DNA of 64,000 bases, from contig WGOE01000004.1 in NCBI GenBank assembly GCA_016124195.1, positions 186,001 to 250,000 on the forward strand. Reading direction: 5' to 3'. The notes beneath the pieces are model-generated. The model searched no databases, had not been told where the DNA came from, and was given only the letters and a program-made list of their open reading frames with translations. Of the stretch, positions 37,507 to 45,914 are shown one piece after another. The stretch is from a bacterium (GTDB taxonomy: Bacteria; Pseudomonadota; Alphaproteobacteria; Rhodobacterales; Rhodobacteraceae). The first letter of the stretch is position 1. The number at the start of each line of letters is the position of its first letter. A program made the translations under genes and the position numbers.

Positions 37507-39671
37507 ACCAGGCGACCCGCTACAAGGCCCCGCCGCTGGACTTCTCTTCTCCAGAGCCAGTCGAACTGCGTGAGGCCGATCTGGATCTGTCATCGGTCCT
37601 GCGCCTGATCCGGCGCCGGATCCGGTTCATCGGGGTCGTGGCAGCCGCACTGACCCTGCTGATCCTGCCGCTGATCATGATGCTGCAGCCGGTCTATCGC
37701 GGCGAGGCGCGTTTCCTGATCCAGCCGCCGCTGGTGGCCGACCCGGCCGCCGCCAAGCCCGGCTTCAACCTTGACGACGAAGTGCAGCGCGTCACTTCCC
37801 GCGCCATCGCGGACCACATCGTGCAGCAGTTCGACCTGACCAGCCGGCCCGAGTTCAACCCGAACCTCAAGCCGGCGTCGATCCTGAGCAAGCTGGTTGG
37901 CGCAGCCCGGGTCAGGCTTTTGGGGCAGTCTGCCAGCCCCGCGCCAAGACCCGATCCGGCCGAGGCGGTGCTCGCGGCCTTTTACGACCGGCTTGTCGTG
38001 CAGCGCCAGACCGACAGCATCATGCAGATCAGCTTCCGGTCGACCGATCCCCAGCTTGCGGCCGATGTGCCCAATGCCATGGTCGAAGCCTACCTCGCTG
38101 ACCGCCGCGCCTTTCACGATGCCCGCATCGCGCAGGCGATGGATCAGGTCGATGCCCGTCTTGCCGCGCAGCAGGCCCGTGCCGATGCCGCCACAGCCGC
38201 CGTCAACGCCTTTCAGAACCAGAACGGCGTCACCTCCGCGGGCCACGTCGTGGACATCCAGACCAACCAGCTGGTCCTGCTGAACGCGCAGCGCGCCGAC
38301 CTGCAAAAGCGCCGCATCGAACTGCAGTCCAAGATCGCCAGCGTCGAGGCGGCGCTGGCCGGCGACGGTCCTGCGCCTCTGGAAGAGCCCGACAGCCTGA
38401 TCCAGCTGCGCCAGAGCCTGCAGCAGGAAAAGAACGAACTGACCCGGCTCAGCAGCCGCTTTGGCGATGGCTTTGCCGGGGTTCAGACCCAGCGCGCCCG
38501 CATCGCCGGGCTCGAAACCGCGATCCGGGCCGAATTGACGGCCTGGGGCCAGTCGCTCAAGGCGCAGCTTGTCCAGCTGGGGGATGAAGAGGCCCAGGCC
38601 GCCGCCTCCGATGTCGCCGCGCAGGGCGCCTTGTCCAGGACCTCGATCGCCGAGATGCAGCTGACCGACCTGGTCCGCCGCGCCAGCGTGCAGACCCAGA
38701 TCCTCGAAGCGATCCAGGCGGAAAAGAGCCAGCTGGAAGGATTGCGCACCCAGCCGGTCTTCGATCTGGAGATGCTGTCGCCTGCGACCGTGCCGATCTG
38801 GCCAGAGGGGCGCAGCCGCAAGGTCTATCTCATGCTGGCGGCCTTTGCCGCGGTCGTGGTCGCCGTCACGGCGGCTGGGCTTCTGGAACTGACCGACCGG
38901 ACCCTGCGCAGCCCGCAGCAACTGCAGGGCGAACCGGGGCTGGTTGCGATCGGCCTGCTGCCCGTGCCGGCCCGGCGCGGCCATTCGGACGGGGGGCTTG
39001 ATGCCGCCCCCGATGCCCGATTGGCCGAGGCGTTGCGCGGTGTGATCCTGGCCATGGAGAACGACAATGGCGGGGTTCTGCCGGCCAGCCTGATGATCAC
39101 CACGGCCCGGCCCGACGAAGGCGCCGACCGTGTCGCCTATGGGTTGGCACATGCGATGGCCGATAGCGGCCACAACGTGCTGATCGTGGATGCCCTGACG
39201 CCGAACAGCCAGTTCAGGCTGGGCCGCAAGCGCAATGTCGAACCCGGCCTTGCCGAATATCTGCGCCACGAGCATCCGCTGGCCAAACTGGCCACTCACA
39301 GCAAGATCCCCGGCGTCGAAGTTCTGCATCACGGAAACGGCCCTCTCGCGCCGCTTGTGGACACCACGGCGATCGAGGCGATCCTCGATCTCGCGGCGGC
39401 CTTCGGTCAGATCGTGATCTTCGTCTGCCCGCCGGTCTTGAACAACACATCCGCCCTGCGCATCGCAAGCGCCGTGCGCCGGGTGCTCTTGGTGATCGAC
39501 TGGGGGGCCACGCCGCGCGAAAGCGTTCTGCTCAGCGCGCAGCGCCTGCGCGTGGCCCGCATCGACCGGATCCTGACGCTTTTGAACCGGGTACAGCCCA
39601 AGCAGCACGCGCTTTACCCCTATCGCGATGCCGCAGCCTTCGCCGACCCCGGCAGCGCGCCGGGCTGGTGA
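37503..39671 (+). CDS. Wzz/ExoP-type polysaccharide co-polymerase with decayed BY-kinase domain
   Basis: Controls chain length and couples polymerisation to export. The 722-residue protein has a first membrane segment near residues 40-65, a Wzz domain, a long periplasmic coiled coil (about 210-430), a PxxP-type loop before the second membrane segment (MLSPATVPIWPEGRSRKVYL), then a cytoplasmic domain shaped like a bacterial tyrosine kinase. The Walker A site reads TTARPDEGADRVAYGLA (residues about 533-549), lacking the GKT/S. The A' motif is LIVDALTP, missing its second Asp. The C terminus has only two Tyr (YPYRD). Kinase activity is therefore doubtful. The GTG start overlaps the previous stop. 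Confidence 0.88.
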   Translation: MNQATRYKAPPLDFSSPEPVELREADLDLSSVLRLIRRRIRFIGVVAAALTLLILPLIMMLQPVYRGEARFLIQPPLVADPAAAKPGFNLDDEVQRVTSRAIADHIVQQFDLTSRPEFNPNLKPASILSKLVGAARVRLLGQSASPAPRPDPAEAVLAAFYDRLVVQRQTDSIMQISFRSTDPQLAADVPNAMVEAYLADRRAFHDARIAQAMDQVDARLAAQQARADAATAAVNAFQNQNGVTSAGHVVDIQTNQLVLLNAQRADLQKRRIELQSKIASVEAALAGDGPAPLEEPDSLIQLRQSLQQEKNELTRLSSRFGDGFAGVQTQRARIAGLETAIRAELTAWGQSLKAQLVQLGDEEAQAAASDVAAQGALSRTSIAEMQLTDLVRRASVQTQILEAIQAEKSQLEGLRTQPVFDLEMLSPATVPIWPEGRSRKVYLMLAAFAAVVVAVTAAGLLELTDRTLRSPQQLQGEPGLVAIGLLPVPARRGHSDGGLDAAPDARLAEALRGVILAMENDNGGVLPASLMITTARPDEGADRVAYGLAHAMADSGHNVLIVDALTPNSQFRLGRKRNVEPGLAEYLRHEHPLAKLATHSKIPGVEVLHHGNGPLAPLVDTTAIEAILDLAAAFGQIVIFVCPPVLNNTSALRIASAVRRVLLVIDWGATPRESVLLSAQRLRVARIDRILTLLNRVQPKQHALYPYRDAAAFADPGSAPGW

Positions 39672-39757
39672 GCCCGCCGGCACGGGCGATCCCTTCAAGG
39701 CCCAAGCCGGGGCAAAGGCGGGGCAACAACTCAAGTCGTCATTTCGGAGATTGAAAC

Positions 39758-40732
39758 ATGAAAAAGACAGCTCTGGTTCTTGGTGCCGGCGGATTTATCG
39801 GAGGCCACCTGGTCAAGCGGCTGAAGCGCGACGGCATGCAGGTGCGCGGCGTCGATTTGAAGCACAATGAATTTTCCAAAAGCCCCGCCGATGAATTTGT
39901 GATCGCGGACCTGCGCGAACAATCCGCCGTGCGCGCCGTCATCGACCAGCGCTTTGACGAGGTCTATCAGCTTGCCGCCGATATGGGCGGCGCCGGTTAT
40001 ATCTTCACCGGCGAAAACGATGCGGACATCATGCACAATTCCGCATTGATCAATCTGAATGTCCTGGATGCATGTCGCCAAAAAGGCGTGGGAAGGATTT
40101 TCTATTCATCTTCAGCGTGCATGTATCCCGAACACAACCAGCTGGATCCCGACAATCCCAATTGCGAGGAATCCAGCGCCTATCCCGCCAATCCCGACAG
40201 CGAATATGGCTGGGAAAAACTGTTTTCCGAACGGCTTTATCTGGCCTATGCCCGCAATTACGGCATGGATTGCCATATTGCACGCTATCACAACATCTTC
40301 GGCCCGGAAGGAACCTGGACCGGCGGCAAGGAAAAGGCGCCGGCAGCGCTTTGCCGCAAAGTGGCCGAGACGCCCGATGGCGGGCGCATCCAGGTCTGGG
40401 GCGACGGATTGCAGACCCGGTCGTTCCTTTTTATCGACGAATGCATCGAGGGCACGATCCGGCTCTTGCGGTCGAATTTCGCCGGGCCGGTCAACATCGG
40501 CTCGACCGAGATGATTTCGATCAACGATCTGGCCCGCATGATCATCGGCCTGTCCGGCAAACGGATCGAGATCGAGAATGTCAACGGATTCCAGGGCGTG
40601 CGTGGCCGCAATTCCGACAACCGGCTGATCCGCCAGGCCCTGGGCTGGGCGCCCTCGCAACCCCTGAAGGCGGGCATCGCAAAGACGCTGAAATGGATCG
40701 ACGAAAGGGTGCATGAACACGCATTTGCCTGA
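39758..40732 (+). CDS. GDP-mannose 3,5-epimerase (GME type)
   Basis: Very probably converts GDP-D-mannose to GDP-L-galactose (or GDP-L-gulose). The 324-residue SDR matches the plant enzyme motif by motif: QLAADMGGAGYIF, the active-site Cys in YSSSACMYPE, DSEYGWEKLFSERL with the Tyr-x3-Lys, ARYHNIFGPEGTWTGGKEKA, PAALCRKVAE, VWGDGLQTRSFLFIDECIEG, and GVRGRNSDNRLI. These are far more specific than generic epimerase motifs. The ATG follows CGGAGATTGAAAC. Together with ManC it gives the island a route to L-galactose residues. It is separated by 86 bases from the co-polymerase gene, with slightly lower G+C than its neighbours. Confidence 0.92.
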   Translation: MKKTALVLGAGGFIGGHLVKRLKRDGMQVRGVDLKHNEFSKSPADEFVIADLREQSAVRAVIDQRFDEVYQLAADMGGAGYIFTGENDADIMHNSALINLNVLDACRQKGVGRIFYSSSACMYPEHNQLDPDNPNCEESSAYPANPDSEYGWEKLFSERLYLAYARNYGMDCHIARYHNIFGPEGTWTGGKEKAPAALCRKVAETPDGGRIQVWGDGLQTRSFLFIDECIEGTIRLLRSNFAGPVNIGSTEMISINDLARMIIGLSGKRIEIENVNGFQGVRGRNSDNRLIRQALGWAPSQPLKAGIAKTLKWIDERVHEHAFA

Positions 40733-40834
40733 AAGCCGCGCACGACGGGCCGTCGGGCGCCGCATCGGGCGGCCCGCTGCCGAACGGCCCTTTCCACTTG
40801 CGCGGAACGCAGCACTCTGCGGAAAGGGATGAAG

Positions 40835-41749
40835 ATGGACGCCGAGCCGACGGTGATTGGCACAAGGAACGCCTCGCTTGCCGCGCGTCTGCAGGAATTC
40901 GCGGGGCTTTTGGAAGATCAGGGCGCCGACCGCTTCCGGGTACGCGCCTATCAGGAGGCGGCGGCCCAGATCCTTGCGCTGCCGGTGCCCCTGCGCGACC
41001 TTTTCGAAAGGGACGGGATGGCGGGCCTCATCGCTCTGCCCAGGATCGGGCATGGCATCGCGGCGGCGCTGGCCGAGATGCTGACCTCGGGGCGCTGGTC
41101 GCAGCTGGACCGGCTGCGCGGGGATGCCTCACCCGCGCGGCTGTTTCAGACCATTCCCGGGATCGGCGCGGCGCTGGCCCGCAAGCTTGCCGACGATGAA
41201 GATATTGAAACGCTGGAAGAACTGGAGATTGCCCTGCAGCCCGATGGCCGCCAGATCGCGGGTCTTGGTCCGCGGCGCAGACAGGCTGTCCTGGACCATC
41301 TGGCGCAACGGCTTGGCGCGGCCCGACGCGGCCAGAGTGCGACCGCGATGCCGTCCCTGGCTCTTTTGCTGGAGGCCGACAGCCTCTACCGTGACCGCGC
41401 CGCGGCCGGAACCCTGCGAAAGATTGCCCCCCGCCGGTTCAATCCGGAAGGCAAGGTCTGGCTGCCCATTCTGCATGCAAGACGGGACGACTGGCACCTG
41501 ACCCTGCTGTGGTCGAATTCGGCGCTGGCCCACCGCTTGGGCAAAACCACGGATTGGGTCGTGGTCTACTTTCACAAGGACGGCCTGCCCGAGGGGCGCT
41601 GCACCATCGTCACCGAAATCCGCGGCCCTCTGGCCGGGCACCGCGTGGTGCGCGGCCGAGAGGCTGACTGCGCCGAACTGGAAGCCAGCCACCCCGCTTT
41701 GCCCGAAGGGTCAGCACCAGCAAAGTTCGACCACGAAAATCACATCTGA
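40835..41749 (+). CDS. Helix-hairpin-helix DNA-binding protein (PolX N-terminal-like, no polymerase palm motifs seen)
   Basis: A protein of about 304 residues. Its first 150 residues resemble the 8-kDa plus HhH region of family X polymerases: LAARLQEFAGLLEDQGADRF, YQEAAAQILALPVPL, a first HhH IALPRIGHGIAAALAEML and a second FQTIPGIGAALARKLADD. The expected nucleotidyltransferase GGxRR and DxD motifs and the PHP domain are absent. The second half (LLLEADSLYRDRAAAGTLRK, then LTLLWSNSALAHRLGKT) is unfamiliar. The ATG at 40835, six bases after GGAAAGGG, is better spaced than the ATG at 40829. Role unknown, perhaps DNA repair. It adjoins the Crp/Fnr cluster. Confidence 0.75.
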   Translation: MDAEPTVIGTRNASLAARLQEFAGLLEDQGADRFRVRAYQEAAAQILALPVPLRDLFERDGMAGLIALPRIGHGIAAALAEMLTSGRWSQLDRLRGDASPARLFQTIPGIGAALARKLADDEDIETLEELEIALQPDGRQIAGLGPRRRQAVLDHLAQRLGAARRGQSATAMPSLALLLEADSLYRDRAAAGTLRKIAPRRFNPEGKVWLPILHARRDDWHLTLLWSNSALAHRLGKTTDWVVVYFHKDGLPEGRCTIVTEIRGPLAGHRVVRGREADCAELEASHPALPEGSAPAKFDHENHI

Positions 41750-41787
41750 TGGCTCGGGCTGATACCGGAAGCGGTGCGGCGCGGCGG

Positions 41788-42528
41788 TCACTCTTCGCCG
41801 GCGTCAAGATCATTGCCGCAGGCATCGGTCAGGGCCTGCAGATCGGGCACTTCAAAAGTCTCTGGCGTCAGGATGCGGATGACGCCCTGCGCCTCGAGCT
41901 CGTGAAAGGCCCGGCTCAGCGTTTCTTTCCGGGTGCCCAGATATTGCGCCAGATCCTTGCGAGACAACACGTTGCGCACGATGATCGGGCCGCCGCGGTC
42001 CGCCGCCCGCGCACGCCGGGCGAGGATCATCAGGAACGAGGCGACCCGTTCCACCATCTTGCGGCCGCTGATCAACAAGAGCCATTCGCGCGCCGCATCC
42101 ATCTCGTCCAGAAGATGGACGAGGAACAGCCGTTCGACATCGGGATATCGGTGCAGCACCTCTTCGAACGGCCCACCCGGAAAGCACAGGATCCGTGCCG
42201 GCGTCAGCGCCTCGATCCGGTAGGAGCTGGGTCCATCCAGCATCCGGCCGTAAATGTCGGTCGGCACCAGAAGGCCCACGATATGTCTGCGGTGCTGATC
42301 CACCGACTGGATCATGCCGGCGACGCCCTCGACGAGATAACCGATTTCGTGAGCGATCTTGCCGTCTTCCAGAATGACGTCTCCGGCTTGCAGGCTGCGC
42401 AGGGTTGCAAGCGACAAGAGCGCCTCGCGCGAGTCCGGCGACAGGGTGGCCATAAGCTTGACCAGAAGCCCGTCGGCCCCGTCGATCACGGCTTCGATTT
42501 CGGCACGGCTGTCGGCGTCATTTGCCAT
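41788..42528 (-). CDS. Crp/Fnr-family transcriptional regulator
   Basis: A 246-residue regulator with an N-terminal cyclic-nucleotide-binding-like beta barrel (LQAGDVILEDGKIAHEIGYL) and a C-terminal HTH. The recognition helix reads TRKETLSRAFHEL, containing the E-x-x-S-R arrangement that in FNR contacts TTGA half-sites. No Cys cluster for an iron-sulphur centre is present, placing it with FixK/Dnr-like proteins rather than oxygen-sensing Fnr. The ATG at 42528 is 12 bases from GGGAGG. Divergent from a second regulator of the same superfamily, with an FNR box between. Confidence 0.9.
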   Translation of the reverse strand: MANDADSRAEIEAVIDGADGLLVKLMATLSPDSREALLSLATLRSLQAGDVILEDGKIAHEIGYLVEGVAGMIQSVDQHRRHIVGLLVPTDIYGRMLDGPSSYRIEALTPARILCFPGGPFEEVLHRYPDVERLFLVHLLDEMDAAREWLLLISGRKMVERVASFLMILARRARAADRGGPIIVRNVLSRKDLAQYLGTRKETLSRAFHELEAQGVIRILTPETFEVPDLQALTDACGNDLDAGEE

Positions 42529-42856
42529 GGCAATAGTTTTCCTCCCTTCGGCTCCTAGCAATCAAGTTGGACCGATGTCGTAAACCAGCTGTCTCAAACG
42601 GTTGAATGTACGGTTTTAATAAGAAAAAAGATTAACACATGTTATGATTCCCGTCGTTGATTCTGATCAATGCGGCCCCGTCTGAAACGTGCACCATGAA
42701 TTTGATGTGTGGTCTGGGCTCCGGTCCGTCAAGGACTGGCCTGAAGAAGAGTGTGTGAGAAAAAAAGGCTCGCCTTGGGCGCCGGCCGTTGCGGGTGCGG
42801 TCTGCGGTTCATGACGATGCAAGATTTCGCTGTCTTCTTAATTCTGGGGGGTGGGA
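42529..42856. other. 328-bp divergent promoter region between two Crp/Fnr genes
   Basis: Relatively A+T rich, containing a poly-A/T patch at 42615-42635 and the perfect FNR box at 42657-42670. It holds the start regions of both regulators. No gene is supported. Confidence 0.7.
42657..42670. promoter_or_regulatory. Perfect FNR/FixK box (TTGAT-N4-ATCAA)
   Basis: The sequence is TTGATTCTGATCAA, identical to the FNR consensus. Its centre lies about 135 bases from the leftward Crp/Fnr start and 193 from the rightward one. Autoregulation or cross-regulation of the two regulators is likely. Confidence 0.8.
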
Positions 42857-43696
42857 ATGGAATTTGGATGGAACAACCGCGCCGACGGTCCGCCGGACGC
42901 CAAGCTGTCTCGTGGCGCAAGAGCGGCCAATTTGCCCGGCCGGCCGCTGGAACAGACGCAATCCCACCGCGCCGGCCCGACCTACTTGTCCGGGGACCTC
43001 GTCACGCTGGATGCCGGGGCCGAAGTGATCGCCGAGCGGTCCAGCGGACGTCACATCTGGCTGATCCGGTCGGGCATCCTGCGGCTGCAGCGGTTCTCGT
43101 TCGACGGCCGGCGCCAGATCCTGGCGCTGGCGCTCCCTGGCGAGATCATTGGCTATGAAACCCCCTGGCGCAGCGGATTGTCGGTCGAGACGGCGACCCG
43201 CGCCAAACTCTGCCGGATCGACCGGCGCGACTTTGAAGACCGGCTGGACGCCGATGCCGTGTTGCGGCGGGAATTTGCGGCACAACAGCAGGATCATATC
43301 GAGCGGCTGCGCTGGCTGACCTGTTCGATAGGCTCGCTGCGGCCCGAGGAACGGCTGAGCGCTTTTCTGGCGCTGGCCACCTGCTGCATGCCCTATCAGC
43401 CATTGCCCGATGGGACGGCGGTGCTGACGATGCTGATCTCGCGCGCGGACATGGCCGATCTGCTGGCGACCACCATGGAGACGATCAGCCGCGTCACCCA
43501 TGCGCTGGAAGAGGACGGGGTGGTGACCATCGTCGATCCCGCCCATTTTCGCATCGTCGACCTGAAGAAGCTGGCGGCGCTTGGCCGCATCAGCGACAGT
43601 TTCGAGGATATGGCGACGCGGCTTAAACAGCCGCGGGATCGGTGTTTTCTCAGGGCCTGGTCCTGCGGCAGCTGTGTTTCGCGCTCGGCCTGTTGA
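42857..43696 (+). CDS. Crp/Fnr-family transcriptional regulator with Cys-rich C-terminal tail
   Basis: A 279-residue regulator. The sensor barrel (YLSGDLVTLDAGAEVIAERS, then LWLIRSGILRLQRF-like) is followed by an HTH whose recognition helix TMETISRVTHALEE keeps the FNR E-x-x-S-R residues. The protein runs on past the HTH into a tail of about 35 residues ending CFLRAWSCGSCVSRSAC: four Cys with spacing C-x6-C-x2-C-x5-C, the last being the final residue. There is no N-terminal Cys cluster. The ATG at 42857 after GGGGGTGGG is preferred to the GTG at 42851. The TGA stop lies within the box that precedes hsp20. Confidence 0.88.
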   Translation: MEFGWNNRADGPPDAKLSRGARAANLPGRPLEQTQSHRAGPTYLSGDLVTLDAGAEVIAERSSGRHIWLIRSGILRLQRFSFDGRRQILALALPGEIIGYETPWRSGLSVETATRAKLCRIDRRDFEDRLDADAVLRREFAAQQQDHIERLRWLTCSIGSLRPEERLSAFLALATCCMPYQPLPDGTAVLTMLISRADMADLLATTMETISRVTHALEEDGVVTIVDPAHFRIVDLKKLAALGRISDSFEDMATRLKQPRDRCFLRAWSCGSCVSRSAC

Positions 43697-43706
43697 CAGC
43701 AGTCAA
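43693..43706. promoter_or_regulatory. FNR/FixK-type box upstream of hsp20
   Basis: TTGACAGCAGTCAA is a perfect inverted repeat of the FNR type with C/G flanks. Its centre is 75.5 bases from the hsp20 ATG. Placing it at -41.5 predicts a -10 element near 43730, where TATCGT is found. The upstream regulator's stop codon lies inside the box. Confidence 0.72.
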
Positions 43707-43774
43707 TGCTGCCATGTCCCGCCCGCGCCTATCGTTCCGGACATTGAATGCAACTTTGATGGAGGATTGGCACG

Positions 43775-44305
43775 ATGGGAAAAAAACAAGGTGATATTGC
43801 CGTCAGAAGTGAACCCGCCGCGACTGGCGCTGTAGCAGGGCCCGAATGGGAACCCTTTCGCGCGTTGCGTCGCCAGATGGACCGCTGGATGGCCGATTTC
43901 GACGGACCAGATTTCCGGTTCGGCCTGCCACGCAAGATGATGATGCCGCAGCTTTGGCCCGAGCCGGGGATAACGGTGCCGCCGGTCGATCTGGTCGAAC
44001 GGGACGATGGCTATGAACTGCAGGTCGAATTGCCCGGGCTCACCGAAAAGCAGGTCGAGGTCAAGCTTTCAGACGGCGTGATGACGATCAAGGGCGAGAA
44101 GTCGGCCGAACGGGTCGAGGACCAGGCCGATTTCCACCTGCGCGAGCGCAGCTATGGCGCGTTCCAGCGGTCGTTCCGCGTGCCCTCGGGCGTGGAGGGC
44201 GACAAGATTCAGGCCAGCTTTGAAAATGGCGTCCTGAAAGTCTCGCTGCCCAAATCGGCCGCGACCCAGCAAACCGCCCGCAAGATCGAGGTGAAGCCCG
44301 CCTAG
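43775..44305 (+). CDS. Small heat-shock protein Hsp20 (alpha-crystallin family)
   Basis: An ATP-independent chaperone that holds unfolded proteins. The 176-residue protein has an extended N terminus (RALRRQMDRWMADFDGPDF). The alpha-crystallin domain begins at PPVDLVERDDGYELQVELPG and includes VEVKLSDGVMTIKGEKSAE, GAFQRSFRVPSGVEGDKIQA and the A-x-x-x-N-G-V-L signature ASFENGVLKVSLPKS. GGAGG lies upstream of the ATG. An FNR/FixK-type box at 43693 suggests induction by the nearby regulators. It converges on the phosphotransferase-ATPase gene, sharing the four bases CTAG. Confidence 0.95.
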   Translation: MGKKQGDIAVRSEPAATGAVAGPEWEPFRALRRQMDRWMADFDGPDFRFGLPRKMMMPQLWPEPGITVPPVDLVERDDGYELQVELPGLTEKQVEVKLSDGVMTIKGEKSAERVEDQADFHLRERSYGAFQRSFRVPSGVEGDKIQASFENGVLKVSLPKSAATQQTARKIEVKPA

Positions 44306-45846
44306 AGCGGGTCCCCGGTCAGGCAGGACAGGGCGGCAGAGGCTGCGGCGCTCGTGGCTTCGGCACTGCCGCCCGCATCGATGCTGCGCCAGTGGCGTGG
44401 GTCGGGAGGATCGGCCGAAGCCAGCGCCGCCAGCTGAGCCTGCACCACGGCCGGATCGGCGTCCGAGGCATCGCCGTGCCGCGCGCTTACCCTTTCGATC
44501 AGGACATGCGGCGGCGCCTGCAACCACAGGCCGCAAAACGAGATGCCCGCCCGCGACGCCAGATCCTCAGCCGCCCGCCGCTGGGTCGCCTCCAGAAAAG
44601 TGGCATCCAGAATGACGCTGGCGCCCGCGGCGCTCAGCCGGGCTGCCCGGGCCAGCATCCGCTGATAGATCGCATCGCGCGCGGCCGGCGCATAGCTGAC
44701 CGCTGAGGTCAGGCTCTTGCGTTCGGTGTCGCTGCGCAGATGTACCGCGCCGGGGCAGGGCGCGATCATGGTACAAAGCGCCCGCGCCAGTGCCGTCTTG
44801 CCGGTGCCCGACACCCCGCCGATGGCCAGGCCGACCGGCTTGCGGTTGGCCAGATGGCCCAACGCCTGCGTCAGATAGCGCCGTGCCGTGGCGGCCGAAT
44901 GTCCGGGCTGGCCGGTCGCCTGATCGGTCTGCAGCACGACCATGGCGCGGATCGCCGCGCGCACCGCCATGAACAGCGGCAGGGCGGCAAGGCCGGCGTC
45001 TTCGGCCCCGCCAGCCGCCAGAAGATAGGCGTTCAGCACCGCATTCGCCTGGCGGCCGAAGGACAGGTGGCACAGGTCCATCAGCAGGAAGCCAAGATCG
45101 TAAAGCACATCGCAGGTCGCCAGACGCTCGTCGAATTCCAGCGCGTCTAACAGGACCGGCCGTCCGTCAATCAGAAGCAGGTTGCCCAGATGCAGATCGC
45201 CATGCACCCGCCGCACATGGCCCGCGGCAGAGCGCTGGCGCAGGGCGGGGCTGACCGCGGTCAGGTGCTGCCGCGCGGCGCTCAGGAAAGCTGCGAGCTG
45301 ACCCACATCGAGCCCGGCCTGCATCGGCGTCAGCACGCGCTCCAGCTCATCAAGGATCTCGCCGATCAGCGCGTCCCCCGGTTCGGATCGGGTCGGGCAA
45401 CCGCTGTGAAACGCCTGAATGACCCTTCCGAGGTCTTCGGCCACGGCCTCGGTCAGCCGGCCGCTGGCTGCGACCGCAGTCATCTCGTCTTCGGTGGCAA
45501 AGCGGTTCATCCGCAGCACCCATTCGACCGGGGGCCCGCTGCCGTCGAGCCGCAGCCCGGCATCCGGCGCAAGGGTGATGGGCACCACGTCGCGGTAGAT
45601 GTCGGGCGCGGTCGCCCGGTTCAGGTCCAGTTCGCGCTGCAACATCGCGTGGCGCAGGTCCGGCGTGGACAGGTCCATGTAATCATAGCGCACCGCGCGC
45701 TTGATCTTCAGCGCAACCCGGCCGCACAGGAAGACATGTGCGCCATGGGTCGTGACATGCGTCACCGGACCGGGCTCAGGGTAGGTGGCCGGCGCGCAAA
45801 GCAGGCGGATGATCGCGTCCTGCGGGCTCTCGTCAGGCTGCCGCAT
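44302..45846 (-). CDS. Aminoglycoside-phosphotransferase-like / P-loop ATPase fusion protein
   Basis: A 514-residue two-domain protein. Residues about 25-330 are a phosphotransferase-like domain (HGAHVFLCGRVALKIKRAV, then RRVHGDLHLGNLLLIDGRPV with the catalytic HGDLH-x2-N, and LLDALEFDERL). Residues about 345-514 are a zeta-toxin/kinase-like P-loop domain with Walker A GGVSGTGKT and LDATFLEATQRRAA. The architecture matches the DosR-regulated mycobacterial protein Rv2004c; substrates are unknown there too. The ATG at 45846 follows GGAAGGGG; the more distant start at 45900 would cut into the promoter. A TTGATCCGCGTCAA box is centred 75.5 bases upstream, the same distance as at hsp20. Confidence 0.87.
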   Translation of the reverse strand: MRQPDESPQDAIIRLLCAPATYPEPGPVTHVTTHGAHVFLCGRVALKIKRAVRYDYMDLSTPDLRHAMLQRELDLNRATAPDIYRDVVPITLAPDAGLRLDGSGPPVEWVLRMNRFATEDEMTAVAASGRLTEAVAEDLGRVIQAFHSGCPTRSEPGDALIGEILDELERVLTPMQAGLDVGQLAAFLSAARQHLTAVSPALRQRSAAGHVRRVHGDLHLGNLLLIDGRPVLLDALEFDERLATCDVLYDLGFLLMDLCHLSFGRQANAVLNAYLLAAGGAEDAGLAALPLFMAVRAAIRAMVVLQTDQATGQPGHSAATARRYLTQALGHLANRKPVGLAIGGVSGTGKTALARALCTMIAPCPGAVHLRSDTERKSLTSAVSYAPAARDAIYQRMLARAARLSAAGASVILDATFLEATQRRAAEDLASRAGISFCGLWLQAPPHVLIERVSARHGDASDADPAVVQAQLAALASADPPDPRHWRSIDAGGSAEATSAAASAALSCLTGDPL

Positions 45847-45914
45847 GGCTTGCCCCTTCCTTTCAGACCGTGAAGGCCCGGCTGCGATATTGTGACACAC
45901 CGGACGGCCTGGCC

